Shown in pieces: positions 12,005 through 20,688 of a DNA stretch of 60,006 bases. Within the stretch, counting starts at the first letter, position 1, and every line of letters starts with the position of its first letter. The DNA is from Trueperaceae bacterium. GTDB taxonomy: Bacteria; Deinococcota; Deinococci; Deinococcales; Trueperaceae. Where the stretch lies: NCBI GenBank assembly GCA_036381035.1, contig DASVDQ010000071.1:1-60006 (forward strand). The letters run 5' to 3'. The notes beneath the pieces were generated by a model that did no database searches, was not told the DNA's origin, and worked only from the letters and a program-made list of their open reading frames with translations. The translations under genes and the position numbers were made by a program.

Positions 12005-13123
12005 TCAGGCGGCGGGAGAGGCCAGCAGGGCGTCCACGTCGGGCCGCGCGATCACGTTGTAGAGGCTGTCGCGCTGCACGGGCACGAAGCCGGCGTCCAC
12101 GATCTGCCGCACGATCTCGCGCTCCGAGGCGGCGCGGTGCCGCGCGCCCGCCCGGGAGACGACGTTCTCCTCCATCATCGTGCTGCCGAAGTCGTTGCAG
12201 CCGAAGAACAGCGCGGTCTGCGCGACCTTGTAGCCCATCGTCGGCCACGACGCCTGGAAGTTCACGAAGTTGTCGAGGAACAGCCGCGTGACGGCGACGT
12301 TGCGCAGGTACTCGTGGGCGTCGGCGCCGGGGACCTTGCCCTGGATGCGCACGCCCTCGGTCTGCAGCGTCCAGGAGATGAACGCGGAGTAGCCGTTGCC
12401 GTGCGTGGCGAGGGCGCGGTCCTGGGCGTCGCGCAGGCACAGGAGGCTCTCGACGCGCTGCTCGACGGTCTCGCCGAAGCCGATGACCATCGTCGCCGTC
12501 GTGTAGAGGCCGAGCTCCTGGGCGTCGGCCATGATGCCCAACCACTCGCCTGCCGAGATGCGGGCGGGCGCCACGTGCCGAGCGTGCCTGACCTCGTCGA
12601 CGAGTATCTCGCCCCCGCCGCCCGGCAGGCCGTCGAGGCCGGCGGCCTTCAGCTCGGCGAGCACCTCCTTGGCGCTCATGCCGGTGAGGCGCGTCATGCC
12701 CCTTATCTCTTCGGGGCTGAAGACCTCGAGCCGTACGCCGGGGTGACGCTCCTTCAGGAAGCTCAGGAGGCCCGTGTACCACTCGAACGGCAGGTAGGGG
12801 TTCACGCCGCCCTGCATCAGCACGCGCGTGCCGCCGATGGCCTCCAGCTCGGCCAGCTTCTCGCTCACCTGCTCGTAGGACAGGACGTAGGCGTCGGCCT
12901 GGCGCCTGGTGCGGTAGAAGCCGCAGAAGCTGCAGCCGACGTTGCAGACGTTCGAGTAGTTGACGTTGCGGTCGATGAGGTAGCTGACGGTCTCGGGGTC
13001 GGTGCGGGCGAGCCTCACCTCGTGCGCGGCGGCGGCCAGGTCGAAGAGCGGCAGCTCGTGGAGCGCCACCGCCTCCTCGGGCGTGAGCCGTGTACCCGAC
13101 GCCGCCTTCGCCAGCAGGCCCAT
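12005..13123 (-). CDS. mqnC: Radical SAM enzyme, probable cyclic dehypoxanthinyl futalosine synthase MqnC
   Basis: This 372-aa protein has the radical SAM cluster motif CNVGCSFCGF (CX3CX2C) near residue 65, then LMQGGVNPYLPFEWY, LPGGGGEIL and TTATMVIGFGETVEQRVE. These are signatures of the MqnC/MqnE family. The SxFCGFYR form, with Tyr rather than Gly-Arg after Phe, favours MqnC, which cyclises dehypoxanthine futalosine in menaquinone biosynthesis. Start ATG 13123 is set by TATGCT exactly 6 nt upstream, a leaderless arrangement; the frame upstream runs through that promoter. It is the first gene of mqnC-mqnX and divergent from the large ATPase gene with 79 nt between them. Confidence 0.85.
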   Translation of the reverse strand: MGLLAKAASGTRLTPEEAVALHELPLFDLAAAAHEVRLARTDPETVSYLIDRNVNYSNVCNVGCSFCGFYRTRRQADAYVLSYEQVSEKLAELEAIGGTRVLMQGGVNPYLPFEWYTGLLSFLKERHPGVRLEVFSPEEIRGMTRLTGMSAKEVLAELKAAGLDGLPGGGGEILVDEVRHARHVAPARISAGEWLGIMADAQELGLYTTATMVIGFGETVEQRVESLLCLRDAQDRALATHGNGYSAFISWTLQTEGVRIQGKVPGADAHEYLRNVAVTRLFLDNFVNFQASWPTMGYKVAQTALFFGCNDFGSTMMEENVVSRAGARHRAASEREIVRQIVDAGFVPVQRDSLYNVIARPDVDALLASPAA

Positions 13124-13202
13124 GGCGGCAGCATAGCACCGCTCCTGGACGGCCCTCCGGCGGCCCTGTATACATGCGGGCGACACGAAGTAAACTGCGC
13201 TC
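13124..13202. promoter_or_regulatory. Divergent leaderless promoters of mqnC and the acu operon
   Basis: In 79 nt there are two outward -10 boxes: TATGCT on the minus strand 6 nt before mqnC, and TAAACT (13191-13196) on the plus strand 6 nt before the ATPase gene. No convincing -35 consensus accompanies either, so activators or extended elements may be needed. Confidence 0.6.
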
Positions 13203-16200
13203 ATGACCAGGAAGAACGGGAGCCCTTGGCGGTCCGTCTTCGAGGAGACCGCCAAGGCGGCTCACGGTCGCCGGGACGAGGTGGCGACGATCGGCAGCAT
13301 CAACTGGCTGCGTCACGCCATGGAGCGGCGGGGCGCGAACCCCAACGTCGTGCGCAACATCATCTACCGCGACAAGGGGCGCCTCTTCGACAAGCGCGAG
13401 CTCTACCTGATCCTCGAGGACCTGAGGCGCGACCTCGGCCTGCCGCCCATAGACGACCCCGAGCTCACGCAGCTCGGCACGCCCTTCGCCGCCGCCGAGC
13501 TCGAGGTCGACCAGGTGCTGGGGCGCGAGCAGCGGCGTGTGTACCGGGCGATGGTCGGAGGTATACGGGCGGGCGGGTACCCCAAGCTCATCGTCACGGG
13601 ACGCGCCGGCTCGGGCAAGACGATGCTCGCCGATTACATCCAGCAGGCGCTCGAGCTCCACGAGAGGGACGGCCTCCGCGTGTACCGGGCCCACTTCCCC
13701 TCGCCCGAGCTCGACGCCGCCTTCGTCCGCCTGGCGGCGGCGCTCGGCATGCCGGACGGGCTCATGGAGTCGCGGCTCGTGCGCATCGGCAGCGCGGGGC
13801 CGTTCGCCGTGCAGGCCGACGCCCAGGCCGAGACCGTGCGCCTGGTCATGGAGCACCTGCGCTCGGACCCGGCGCCGAAGGTGCTGATCGTCCACCTGTC
13901 GCAGGGCCTGGGCGCACCGGGTCGCCTGGGCTCCCAGCCGCTGCGCCTCAACACGCCCGACGTGCCCCGCGTCAGCGCCGCCGAGTGGCTGTGGAAGTCG
14001 CTGCTCAGGCCCCTGGCCACGCTCCAGCGCACGAGCGTCTACGTCAGCGCCGTCGAGGTGCCGGCCGCGGCCCACGAGGCCACGGCCCCCTTCGAGGGAC
14101 CGCTGCGCCTCACGGCGCCCACGACCGCCGAGGCCAAGCGCCTGGTGGCGGCCCACGGGCCGGACCTCCCCGAGGACGTCAAGGACGCGATCGTCGCCCG
14201 CGCCGGCAGGTCTTACGAGGAGCTGCGCACGCTGACGCTCCTCACCTACGTCCGCCAGCACGCCGTGGGCGAGGACGCCGGCACCGAGGAGGCGCTCGAG
14301 CGCCTCAGCGCGCTCGCCGAGCCGGGCGCCGAGCAGCGCATCCGCGCCTTCCTCGCCGCCCTCGCCGTGCTGTCCTCCGGCGAGGAGCAGGAGCTCTCCG
14401 GCGAGGAGCTGGCCGAGGTCGCCCGCGCCGTCGCCCCCGGCGAGCAGCGCAAGGGCCTCTCCCAGTTCGAGCTCTCGTTCCTCGACCCCCTCCCCAACCG
14501 GCCCGGCAGCTACCGCACGTTCTCGCGCCGGCTGCTGAGGCTGGTCGAGGAGCGCCTGGCCGCCTCCGACCCCGAGCTCCTGCGCGCGGCGCACGCGGCC
14601 GCCGCCGACCGCACGGCCGAGGCGGCCGCCGCCGACCCGACGTCCCGCGCCGCGCACAGGCACCTCCACCACTCCCTCGAGGCGCGTCGCTGGGGCGAGC
14701 TCGTCGCCTGGTGCGAGAGCCGCCCCGCCCCCTACCCCGTGCTCACCCGCATGTGGGACGCCGCGCGCCGCGAGCTGGCGGGCGACGAGCTCGAGGCGTT
14801 CGCCCTGGCCTTCGCGAGGCAGATGCTCCGCCTCGGCGCCTACGAGCACGTCGAGACCGTGAGGGCCTGCGAGCTCCTCTCCCGCTCCGCCGACCCGCTG
14901 CGCCGCGCCTGGACCGCCGTGCTGCGCGCCCAGGCCGAGGTGTCGGCGGGGCGGTTCGAGCGGGCCGAGGTCCTGCTCGTCTCCAGCGACGAGGGCGTCG
15001 ACGACCCGGTGCTCGCCGCCGAGCGCGACCTCACGACCGCCAGCGTCATGCGCTGGCGCGGCGAGCTGGAGCGCGCCGCCGAGCTGGTGGCGCACGTGGC
15101 CGGGCGCGACGGGGCGCGGTCGGTGCCCCCCGGCTCGCTGGCCGAGCGGGCCCTGCGCACGAACTCGGCCGTGTGGGCCGGGCTCATCGCCAAGGACTCC
15201 GGCGACCTCATCGGCTCCCTCGAGCAGCTATGGGCCGAGGACACCGGCGGCGACCTGATGGGCGCCCGCCTGGCGTTCCAGCGCGGCGACGTCGCGCTGC
15301 GGCTGGGCCTGTTCGACACCGCCGGGCGCGAGCTCGACCACGCGCTGGAGGCAGCAGCGACCTACGGCGCCCTCCCGCGCGAGCGCGCCCGCTTCGCCGC
15401 CCGGCGCGGGACCCTGGCCCGCCTCACGGGCGACCTCGCCGGGGCCGCCGAGTGGTTCGACCTGGCGCGGGAGCTCACCGAGCAGGGCCCCGGCGACAAG
15501 CTCGACGTCGCCTTCGGCCTCGCCCGCGTCGAGGACGAGGCGGCCAGCGCGGCGCTGGCGGCCGGCGACCACGAGGCCGCGATCGTGGCCGTCACCACCG
15601 CCATCGCGACGTTCAAGGAGTACCAGCAGCGCCGCGAGGTCGACGCCTCCTTCCGCATCGCCCGCGCCGAGGTGCACCTCGCGACCGCCTACGCGCTGCG
15701 CGGCCTGAACGTGCCGCTGAGGCGGCCGCTGCCGCTCCTGGCCGTCGAGCGCGGCAGCGCCGACCTCGACCACGCGCTCGCGACCCTCACCGAGGTCATC
15801 GAGACGGTCACCGACCCGCGCCGGCGCCAGCCGGCAGGCGTCTCGGCGCTGCGCGGCCTGGTGCGCGAGGCGCGCCTCATGGCCGCCTACATCACGCCGG
15901 ACCCGGAGCGCGCGCTGGCCCTCGCCGAGGAGGCCGTGGCCGCCGCGCGCTTCGACTACCAGCGCTCCGACGCCCACGCCGCCAAGGCGCTGGCGCTCAT
16001 CCGCTGCGGGCGCTGCGAGGAGGCCCTGGCGTCCGTGGCCGCCGGCGAGGCCGCACTCGCCCGCTCCACCCGCGTCCTGGCCAGCGCCGTGAAGGGCGCG
16101 CCCGCGGAGTCGGGCGACCTCGGCCTGCGCACGCAGCACGCCGTGCTGCGCGCCGTGGCACACCTCCGCGCCGGCGACCAGTCGCAGGCCGCCGAGGCGG

Positions 16201-16430
16201 TCGTGAGCGCCCTGTCCGACCCGCTGCTGGCGCCGTTCCACGAGGGCGTACTGCGCGCCTTCGGCGAGGCCGCCGAGCTGGAGCCAGACCAGTCGTGGAA
16301 GCGCCACCGCCCGCTGCGGGCGGTGCTGGGCATCTCCGGCACCGGCCCGTCCACGCCGGCGCGCCTGCCCGACGCGCTGGTCGCCGCCTGGCGCACGCGC
16401 AACGCCGCGCCGGCCCCGGCCGGCCGGTGA
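13203..16430 (+). CDS. Large P-loop ATPase with C-terminal helical repeats, unrecognised family
   Basis: This 1075-aa soluble protein has three parts. Residues 1-95 are a helical N-terminal domain. Residues 95-350 are an AAA/STAND-like NTPase with Walker A VTGRAGSGKTML near 130-141. The expected Walker B strand (KVLIVHLSQG near 226) lacks the acidic residue. Residues 400-1060 are Ala/Leu/Arg/Glu-rich paired helices resembling TPR repeats (for example LRLGLFDTAGRELDHALEAAATYG). The architecture resembles STAND signalling ATPases, but no effector domain is seen. ATG 13203 follows TAAACT by 6 nt. The stop codon overlaps the acuA start (GTGA), so it leads an operon with acuABC. A regulatory role for that operon is inference only. 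Confidence 0.7.
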   Translation: MTRKNGSPWRSVFEETAKAAHGRRDEVATIGSINWLRHAMERRGANPNVVRNIIYRDKGRLFDKRELYLILEDLRRDLGLPPIDDPELTQLGTPFAAAELEVDQVLGREQRRVYRAMVGGIRAGGYPKLIVTGRAGSGKTMLADYIQQALELHERDGLRVYRAHFPSPELDAAFVRLAAALGMPDGLMESRLVRIGSAGPFAVQADAQAETVRLVMEHLRSDPAPKVLIVHLSQGLGAPGRLGSQPLRLNTPDVPRVSAAEWLWKSLLRPLATLQRTSVYVSAVEVPAAAHEATAPFEGPLRLTAPTTAEAKRLVAAHGPDLPEDVKDAIVARAGRSYEELRTLTLLTYVRQHAVGEDAGTEEALERLSALAEPGAEQRIRAFLAALAVLSSGEEQELSGEELAEVARAVAPGEQRKGLSQFELSFLDPLPNRPGSYRTFSRRLLRLVEERLAASDPELLRAAHAAAADRTAEAAAADPTSRAAHRHLHHSLEARRWGELVAWCESRPAPYPVLTRMWDAARRELAGDELEAFALAFARQMLRLGAYEHVETVRACELLSRSADPLRRAWTAVLRAQAEVSAGRFERAEVLLVSSDEGVDDPVLAAERDLTTASVMRWRGELERAAELVAHVAGRDGARSVPPGSLAERALRTNSAVWAGLIAKDSGDLIGSLEQLWAEDTGGDLMGARLAFQRGDVALRLGLFDTAGRELDHALEAAATYGALPRERARFAARRGTLARLTGDLAGAAEWFDLARELTEQGPGDKLDVAFGLARVEDEAASAALAAGDHEAAIVAVTTAIATFKEYQQRREVDASFRIARAEVHLATAYALRGLNVPLRRPLPLLAVERGSADLDHALATLTEVIETVTDPRRRQPAGVSALRGLVREARLMAAYITPDPERALALAEEAVAAARFDYQRSDAHAAKALALIRCGRCEEALASVAAGEAALARSTRVLASAVKGAPAESGDLGLRTQHAVLRAVAHLRAGDQSQAAEAVVSALSDPLLAPFHEGVLRAFGEAAELEPDQSWKRHRPLRAVLGISGTGPSTPARLPDALVAAWRTRNAAPAPAGR

Positions 16431-17044
16431 CCCTGGCGGGCGCGCCCCGCGTGGACGGCGCGCCCGTCGCCACCATCGTCCCCTGCGCTCCGCCCGGCCT
16501 GCTGGCCGGTCTGACACCGCACCCCGGCCTCGACGCCTTCCGTCCCCCCGCGGCGCAGCACGCGGCGCTCCTGGCGATCGCCGGAGAGGAGCGCGGCTGC
16601 GTCACGGCCGCCTACGACCCGGGCAGCCGCCAGCTCGTCGGCTACGTCGCCTTCCACGCCCCCTCGCCGGTCGAGACGTGGGGGGACGACAGGAGCGGCG
16701 CCCTCGTCGAGCTCGGCGCCGTCGAGGTCGCCGACGCCTACCGCGGCCAGCGCCTCGCCGAGCGCATGCTGGCGGCGTCGTTCGCGGGGGGCAGGTTCGA
16801 CGACACCGTCGTGTTCGCCGCCCTCTACCGCTGGCACTACGACCTGCACCGCACCGGCCTCGGCGAGCTCGGCTACCGGCGCATGCTGGAGCGCCTCTAC
16901 GGCACGGTCGGGCTGGTGCCCGTGGACACCACGGACCCGGAGATCGCCCACGACCCGGCCAACCGCCTCGTCGCGCGCGTCGGCCCGCGCGCCCCGGAGC
17001 GCGTGGTGAGCGAGTTCGAGCGGCTGAGGACCCGCCGCTGGTAG
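16427..17044 (+). CDS. acuA: GNAT acetyltransferase, AcuA-like
   Basis: This 205-aa protein has a GNAT fold, with the acetyl-CoA loop region VELGAVEVADAYRGQRLAERML near residues 95-120 (Arg-Gly-x-x-x-Ala in place of the usual R/Q-x-x-G-x-G/A). In Bacillus, AcuA acetylates and inactivates acetyl-CoA synthetase AcsA. Assignment rests on the GNAT features, a length close to Bacillus AcuA, and synteny with acuB and acuC. The GTG start overlaps the preceding stop by 4 nt (GTGA), so translation is coupled to the large ATPase gene. acuB follows after 18 nt. Confidence 0.8.
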   Translation: MTLAGAPRVDGAPVATIVPCAPPGLLAGLTPHPGLDAFRPPAAQHAALLAIAGEERGCVTAAYDPGSRQLVGYVAFHAPSPVETWGDDRSGALVELGAVEVADAYRGQRLAERMLAASFAGGRFDDTVVFAALYRWHYDLHRTGLGELGYRRMLERLYGTVGLVPVDTTDPEIAHDPANRLVARVGPRAPERVVSEFERLRTRRW

Positions 17045-17062
17045 CCTCGGGGAGGGAGGCCC

Positions 17063-17713
17063 ATGCTCGTTTCCGACGTCATGACCAGGCAGGTCGTCGC
17101 GATAGGGCCCGACACGCCCATCCGCGACGTGCAGGCCCTCATGGAGCAGCGCAACGTCAGGCACTTCCCGATACTCGAGGGACGCGCCGCGCCGGGTCGG
17201 CCCGACGCCCTGGTCGGCATCGTCTCCGACCGCGACGTCCGCCTCGTCGGCGCCGACCACCCCCGCGCCCCCGCCGGCGTGAGGTCCACGGACCCGGTGA
17301 GCCGGCTGATGGTGAGGAGCGTCGTCACCGCCCACCCGGGCGACCCCATCGAGGAGACGGCGAAGACGATGCGCCTGAGGAAGATCGGCGCCATGCCCGT
17401 CATGGAGGACGGGCGCCTCGTCGGGATCGTCACGGCCACCGACCTGCTCGACGCGCTGGTGAGGATGTCCGGCGTCCACCAGGCGGCGTCCCGGCTCGAG
17501 GTCGAGGTCCCGAACCGTCCCGGCGCGCTGGCCGAGCTCCTCGGCCTGATCGCCGACAGGCGCGTGAACGTCGTCAGCGTCATGACCACGCGCGGCGACG
17601 ACGAGACCGTCTCGTTCGTGCTGCGCGTGGCCACCGCCGACGCCAGGGGCCTCGCCAGGCACCTCAAGGGCGCCGGCGTGAACGTCGCCTGGCCGCCGGA
17701 CAAGCGGACCTGA
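17063..17713 (+). CDS. acuB: CBS-ACT domain protein AcuB
   Basis: This 216-aa protein has two CBS domains, about residues 1-60 (LVSDVMTRQVVAIGPDTPI) and 75-130 (VSRLMVRSVVTAHPGDPIEE). A C-terminal ACT domain follows at about 150-215 (EVPNRPGALAELLGLIADR). CBS pairs usually bind adenine nucleotides and ACT domains small metabolites, so it is a likely energy-sensing regulator of the AcuA/AcuC acetylation cycle; its exact role is unsettled even in Bacillus. A clear GGGAGG ribosome-binding site precedes ATG 17063. It lies between acuA and acuC in one transcript. Confidence 0.9.
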   Translation: MLVSDVMTRQVVAIGPDTPIRDVQALMEQRNVRHFPILEGRAAPGRPDALVGIVSDRDVRLVGADHPRAPAGVRSTDPVSRLMVRSVVTAHPGDPIEETAKTMRLRKIGAMPVMEDGRLVGIVTATDLLDALVRMSGVHQAASRLEVEVPNRPGALAELLGLIADRRVNVVSVMTTRGDDETVSFVLRVATADARGLARHLKGAGVNVAWPPDKRT

Positions 17714-17716
17714 GCC

Positions 17717-18892
17717 GTGAGCGCCGGCCCCGTGAGGTTCGTCTTCGACCCCGAGCTCGCCTCCTTCCAGCTCGCGCCGGAGCACCCGTTCAAGCCCCTG
17801 CGCTACGAGCTGGCCCGTACGCTCCTGCGGGCCGCCGGGGCCCTCGAAGAGGACGAGGTCGTGCCGCCGCGCCCCGTCTCGGACGACGACCTCCTGACCG
17901 TGCACGACGAGCGCTACGTCGGGCTGGTGAGGGCGGCCTCCGCGCCGTCCTCGCGGCCGCCCGACCCCGAGCTGCAGCGCCACGGCCTGGCCACCGCGGA
18001 CAACCCCGTCTTCCCGCGCATGCACCAGCTCGTGCGGGGCGTGGTGGCCGCGACGGTCACGGCCGTCGACCTCGTCGCCGCGGGCGCGGCGCGGCGCGCC
18101 GCGAACCTCTCGGGCGGGCTGCACCACGCCCTGAGGGACCGGGCCTCGGGCTTCTGCGTCTACAACGACCTGGCGGTGGCGATCAGGCGGGCCGTCGACA
18201 GGCACGGGCTGCGCGTCGCCTACGTCGACGTCGACGCCCACCACGGCGACGGCGTGCAGTGGCTCTTCTACGACGAGCCGCGCGTGCTGACCGTGAGCCT
18301 CCACGAGTCGGGCCGCTACCTCTTCCCCGGCACCGGCTTCACCTACGAGACGGGCAACGGGCGCGGGCGCGGCACCGCCGTGAACGTGCCGCTCGAGCCC
18401 TTCACCGACGACGACAGCTTCCTCGAGTGCTTCGAGGCCGTCGTGCCCCGCGCGCTGCGCCGCTTCGCGCCCGACCTGATCGTCCTGCAGGCCGGCGCCG
18501 ACATGCACCACCGCGACCCGCTCGCCGACCTCTCGCTGACCCTGCGCGGCATGCGCGGCGCCTACGAGCGCGTCGTGGAGCTGGCCGAGGAGCTCACGGG
18601 TGGGCGGCTGGTGCTCACGGGAGGCGGCGGGTACGACGCCTACCGCACGGTGCCGCGCGCCTGGGCGCTGGCCTGGTCCGCGCTCGCCGGGCGCTCGCTG
18701 CCCGCGGAGGTGCCGCCGGCGTGGCGCGAGGAGTGGGAGGGGCGCCTGGGCGTGGAGCTGCCGGCGACCTTCGTGGACGAGGAGCCCGAGCCCTCGCCGC
18801 GCGCCGCGGCGATCGCCGGACGCAACCGCTCGGTGGCGCAGCGCCTGCTGGCCCAGCTGGAGGAGATCTGGAGCGAGGCGCCGGCCGCCTGA
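17717..18892 (+). CDS. acuC: Histone-deacetylase-family protein AcuC
   Basis: This 391-aa zinc-dependent deacetylase of the arginase/HDAC fold carries YVDVDAHHGDGVQ (zinc Asp and His), GLHHALRDRASGFCVYND, ESGRYLFPGTGF, LQAGADMHHRDPLADL (second zinc Asp) and LTGGGGYD. In Bacillus, AcuC removes the acetyl group placed on acetyl-CoA synthetase by AcuA and so reactivates it. Start GTG 17717 lies 3 nt after the acuB stop, so it is coupled. Acetyl-CoA synthetase itself is not in the window. Confidence 0.92.
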   Translation: MSAGPVRFVFDPELASFQLAPEHPFKPLRYELARTLLRAAGALEEDEVVPPRPVSDDDLLTVHDERYVGLVRAASAPSSRPPDPELQRHGLATADNPVFPRMHQLVRGVVAATVTAVDLVAAGAARRAANLSGGLHHALRDRASGFCVYNDLAVAIRRAVDRHGLRVAYVDVDAHHGDGVQWLFYDEPRVLTVSLHESGRYLFPGTGFTYETGNGRGRGTAVNVPLEPFTDDDSFLECFEAVVPRALRRFAPDLIVLQAGADMHHRDPLADLSLTLRGMRGAYERVVELAEELTGGRLVLTGGGGYDAYRTVPRAWALAWSALAGRSLPAEVPPAWREEWEGRLGVELPATFVDEEPEPSPRAAAIAGRNRSVAQRLLAQLEEIWSEAPAA

Positions 18893-18969
18893 GGACGTCG
18901 TTCCGCCACCGGCCCCACGGCCCGGCGCGGACGAGCACGAGGCGGGGCGCCCGCGGAAGCGGAGGGAGC

Positions 18970-19848
18970 ATGAGGGTAGGCTTCATAGGACTCGGCACCA
19001 TGGGGGCGCCGATGGCGCGCCGGCTCGTCGAGGCGGGCCACGACGTCGTCGTGCACAACCGCACCCGCGAGCGGGAGGAGCCGCTGGCAGCGCTCGGCGC
19101 CCGGCGGGCCGCGACGCCGCGCGAGTGCGCCGCCGCGCGCGAGGTCGTCTTCACGATGGTCTCCGACACTCCCGACCTCGAGGCCGTGGTGCTGGGACCG
19201 GACGGGGCCGCCCTCGGGCTCGAGCCAGGCAGCGTGCTCGTGGACATGAGCACCGTCAGCCCCGCCGCCACGCGGCGCCTCGCCGCCGAGCTGGAGGACC
19301 GCGGCGTGAGCATGCTCGACGCGCCCGTCTCCGGAGGCAGCGAGGGCGCCGAGAGGGGCACGCTGTCGATCATGGTCGGCGGTCCGGCCGAGGCGCTGGA
19401 GCGCGTGCGCCCGCTCCTCGAGGTCCTGGGCAAGACGATCACGCACGTCGGCGCCAGCGGCGCCGGCCAGGTGGCGAAGGCCGTGAACCAGGTGATCATC
19501 GCCGGCACCTACGCCTCCGTGGCCGAGGGCATGGCCCTGGCCATGAAGGCCGGCGTGGACCGGGAGGCGCTGCTGCGGGCCCTCTCCGGCGGCGCGGCCT
19601 CGTCCTGGGTGCTGGCGAACAGGGCGCAGAACATGCTGCGCGGCGAGTACCCGCTGGGGTTCCGCACGCGGCTGCACCGCAAGGACCTGGAGATCGCGCT
19701 GGACGAGGCCAGGGAGCGCGGCGTGAGCATGCCGGTCGCGGCCTACGTCGAGCAGCTCGAGGCCGGGCTCGTCGGCCGCGGCTACGGCGACGAGGACGTC
19801 TCGAACGTCGCCCGGGTCGTCAGGGAGCTGGCCGGCATCGACGACTGA
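18970..19848 (+). CDS. NAD(P)-dependent 3-hydroxyisobutyrate dehydrogenase/tartronate semialdehyde reductase family
   Basis: This 292-aa beta-hydroxyacid dehydrogenase has the Rossmann motif FIGLGTMGAPMARRL at residues 4-19 and the substrate motif DAPVSGGSEGAERGTL near 115. The catalytic Lys lies in GASGAGQVAKAVNQ near 170. The KDLEIALDEA signature lies near residue 240. Members reduce tartronate semialdehyde or oxidise 3-hydroxyisobutyrate; the substrate cannot be decided here, so no symbol is given. GGAGGGA precedes ATG 18970. It follows acuC after 77 nt, possibly with its own promoter, and is convergent with the ABC permease with only 6 nt between stops. Confidence 0.9.
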   Translation: MRVGFIGLGTMGAPMARRLVEAGHDVVVHNRTREREEPLAALGARRAATPRECAAAREVVFTMVSDTPDLEAVVLGPDGAALGLEPGSVLVDMSTVSPAATRRLAAELEDRGVSMLDAPVSGGSEGAERGTLSIMVGGPAEALERVRPLLEVLGKTITHVGASGAGQVAKAVNQVIIAGTYASVAEGMALAMKAGVDREALLRALSGGAASSWVLANRAQNMLRGEYPLGFRTRLHRKDLEIALDEARERGVSMPVAAYVEQLEAGLVGRGYGDEDVSNVARVVRELAGIDD

Positions 19849-19854
19849 GCGCGC

Positions 19855-20688
19855 TCACAGCCTGGCGATCAGCTCCGTGCGGCGCAGCGACCGGGCGCCG
19901 ACCCACAGCAGCGAGGCCGCGGCCAGCCACAGCACCAGCCCCAGCGCCGCGACCAGCCAGACGCTGAGGTAGATGACGCCGAGGGCCTGGGCCGCGACCA
20001 GGGCCACGACGGGCAGGACGACGATGCCGCCGAGCTGGTAGGCCTCCTGGAACGTGCTGACCCGCGCCGAGACGATCACGGAGGCGCCGAGGCCGAGGGC
20101 CGCGGCGGCGGGCATCACCCACGCGAGCAGGACGAGCCACATCGCCGTCGGGACGAACAGCCGGCCCATCACGGGCCAGGCGGCGGCGTTCGCCGTCACC
20201 GCGTAGACGACGAACGCGCCCAGGCCGATGCCGACGGCCGGCAGCCAGGCCGACAGCATCTTGGCGAGCACGAGGTCGGCGTCGGAGAGGGGGCTGTAGA
20301 CGAGGACCTCGAGGGTCTTCCGCTCCTTCTCGCCGGCGAACGAGTCCGCGGCCAGGACGCTCGCCACCATCAGCGGCACGACGAGGTACAGGGGCGCCAG
20401 CATGTAGACGATGCCGACCACGACGACCCGCTGGGCGTCGTTCAGCCCCTCCAGGCTGGCCAGGAGCGTCGGCGAGAACGTCTCGAGCAGCTCGGCCACC
20501 GCCCCGGCCTCGTCGGCCACCACCGGCGCCAGCAGCGCCACGCCCAGCGGCAAGACGAGCATGAACAGCACCGGCACGACGACGAACGGCACCGTGACGG
20601 CCTTGCTGGCGAGGGCGACGGTGAGGTCCTTGCGCACGACGGCGCGCACGGACCGCCAGCGCCGGCCGCTCGCGGCCGCCCCGCTCAC
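19855..20688 (-). CDS. ABC-2 type transporter permease
   Basis: This 277-aa membrane protein has about six transmembrane helices. It shows the ABC-2 pattern of a first helix (VPFVVVPVLFMLVLPLGVAL), a large extracytoplasmic loop, then a bundle of five helices. FAGEKERKTLEVLVYSPL near residues 120-137 is the conserved coupling element of ABC-2 permeases of the NatB/YhfP type. The GTG start overlaps the ATPase stop (GTGA), so it is the partner of the upstream ATPase. Cargo is unknown. Confidence 0.9.
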   Translation of the reverse strand: MSGAAASGRRWRSVRAVVRKDLTVALASKAVTVPFVVVPVLFMLVLPLGVALLAPVVADEAGAVAELLETFSPTLLASLEGLNDAQRVVVVGIVYMLAPLYLVVPLMVASVLAADSFAGEKERKTLEVLVYSPLSDADLVLAKMLSAWLPAVGIGLGAFVVYAVTANAAAWPVMGRLFVPTAMWLVLLAWVMPAAAALGLGASVIVSARVSTFQEAYQLGGIVVLPVVALVAAQALGVIYLSVWLVAALGLVLWLAAASLLWVGARSLRRTELIARL

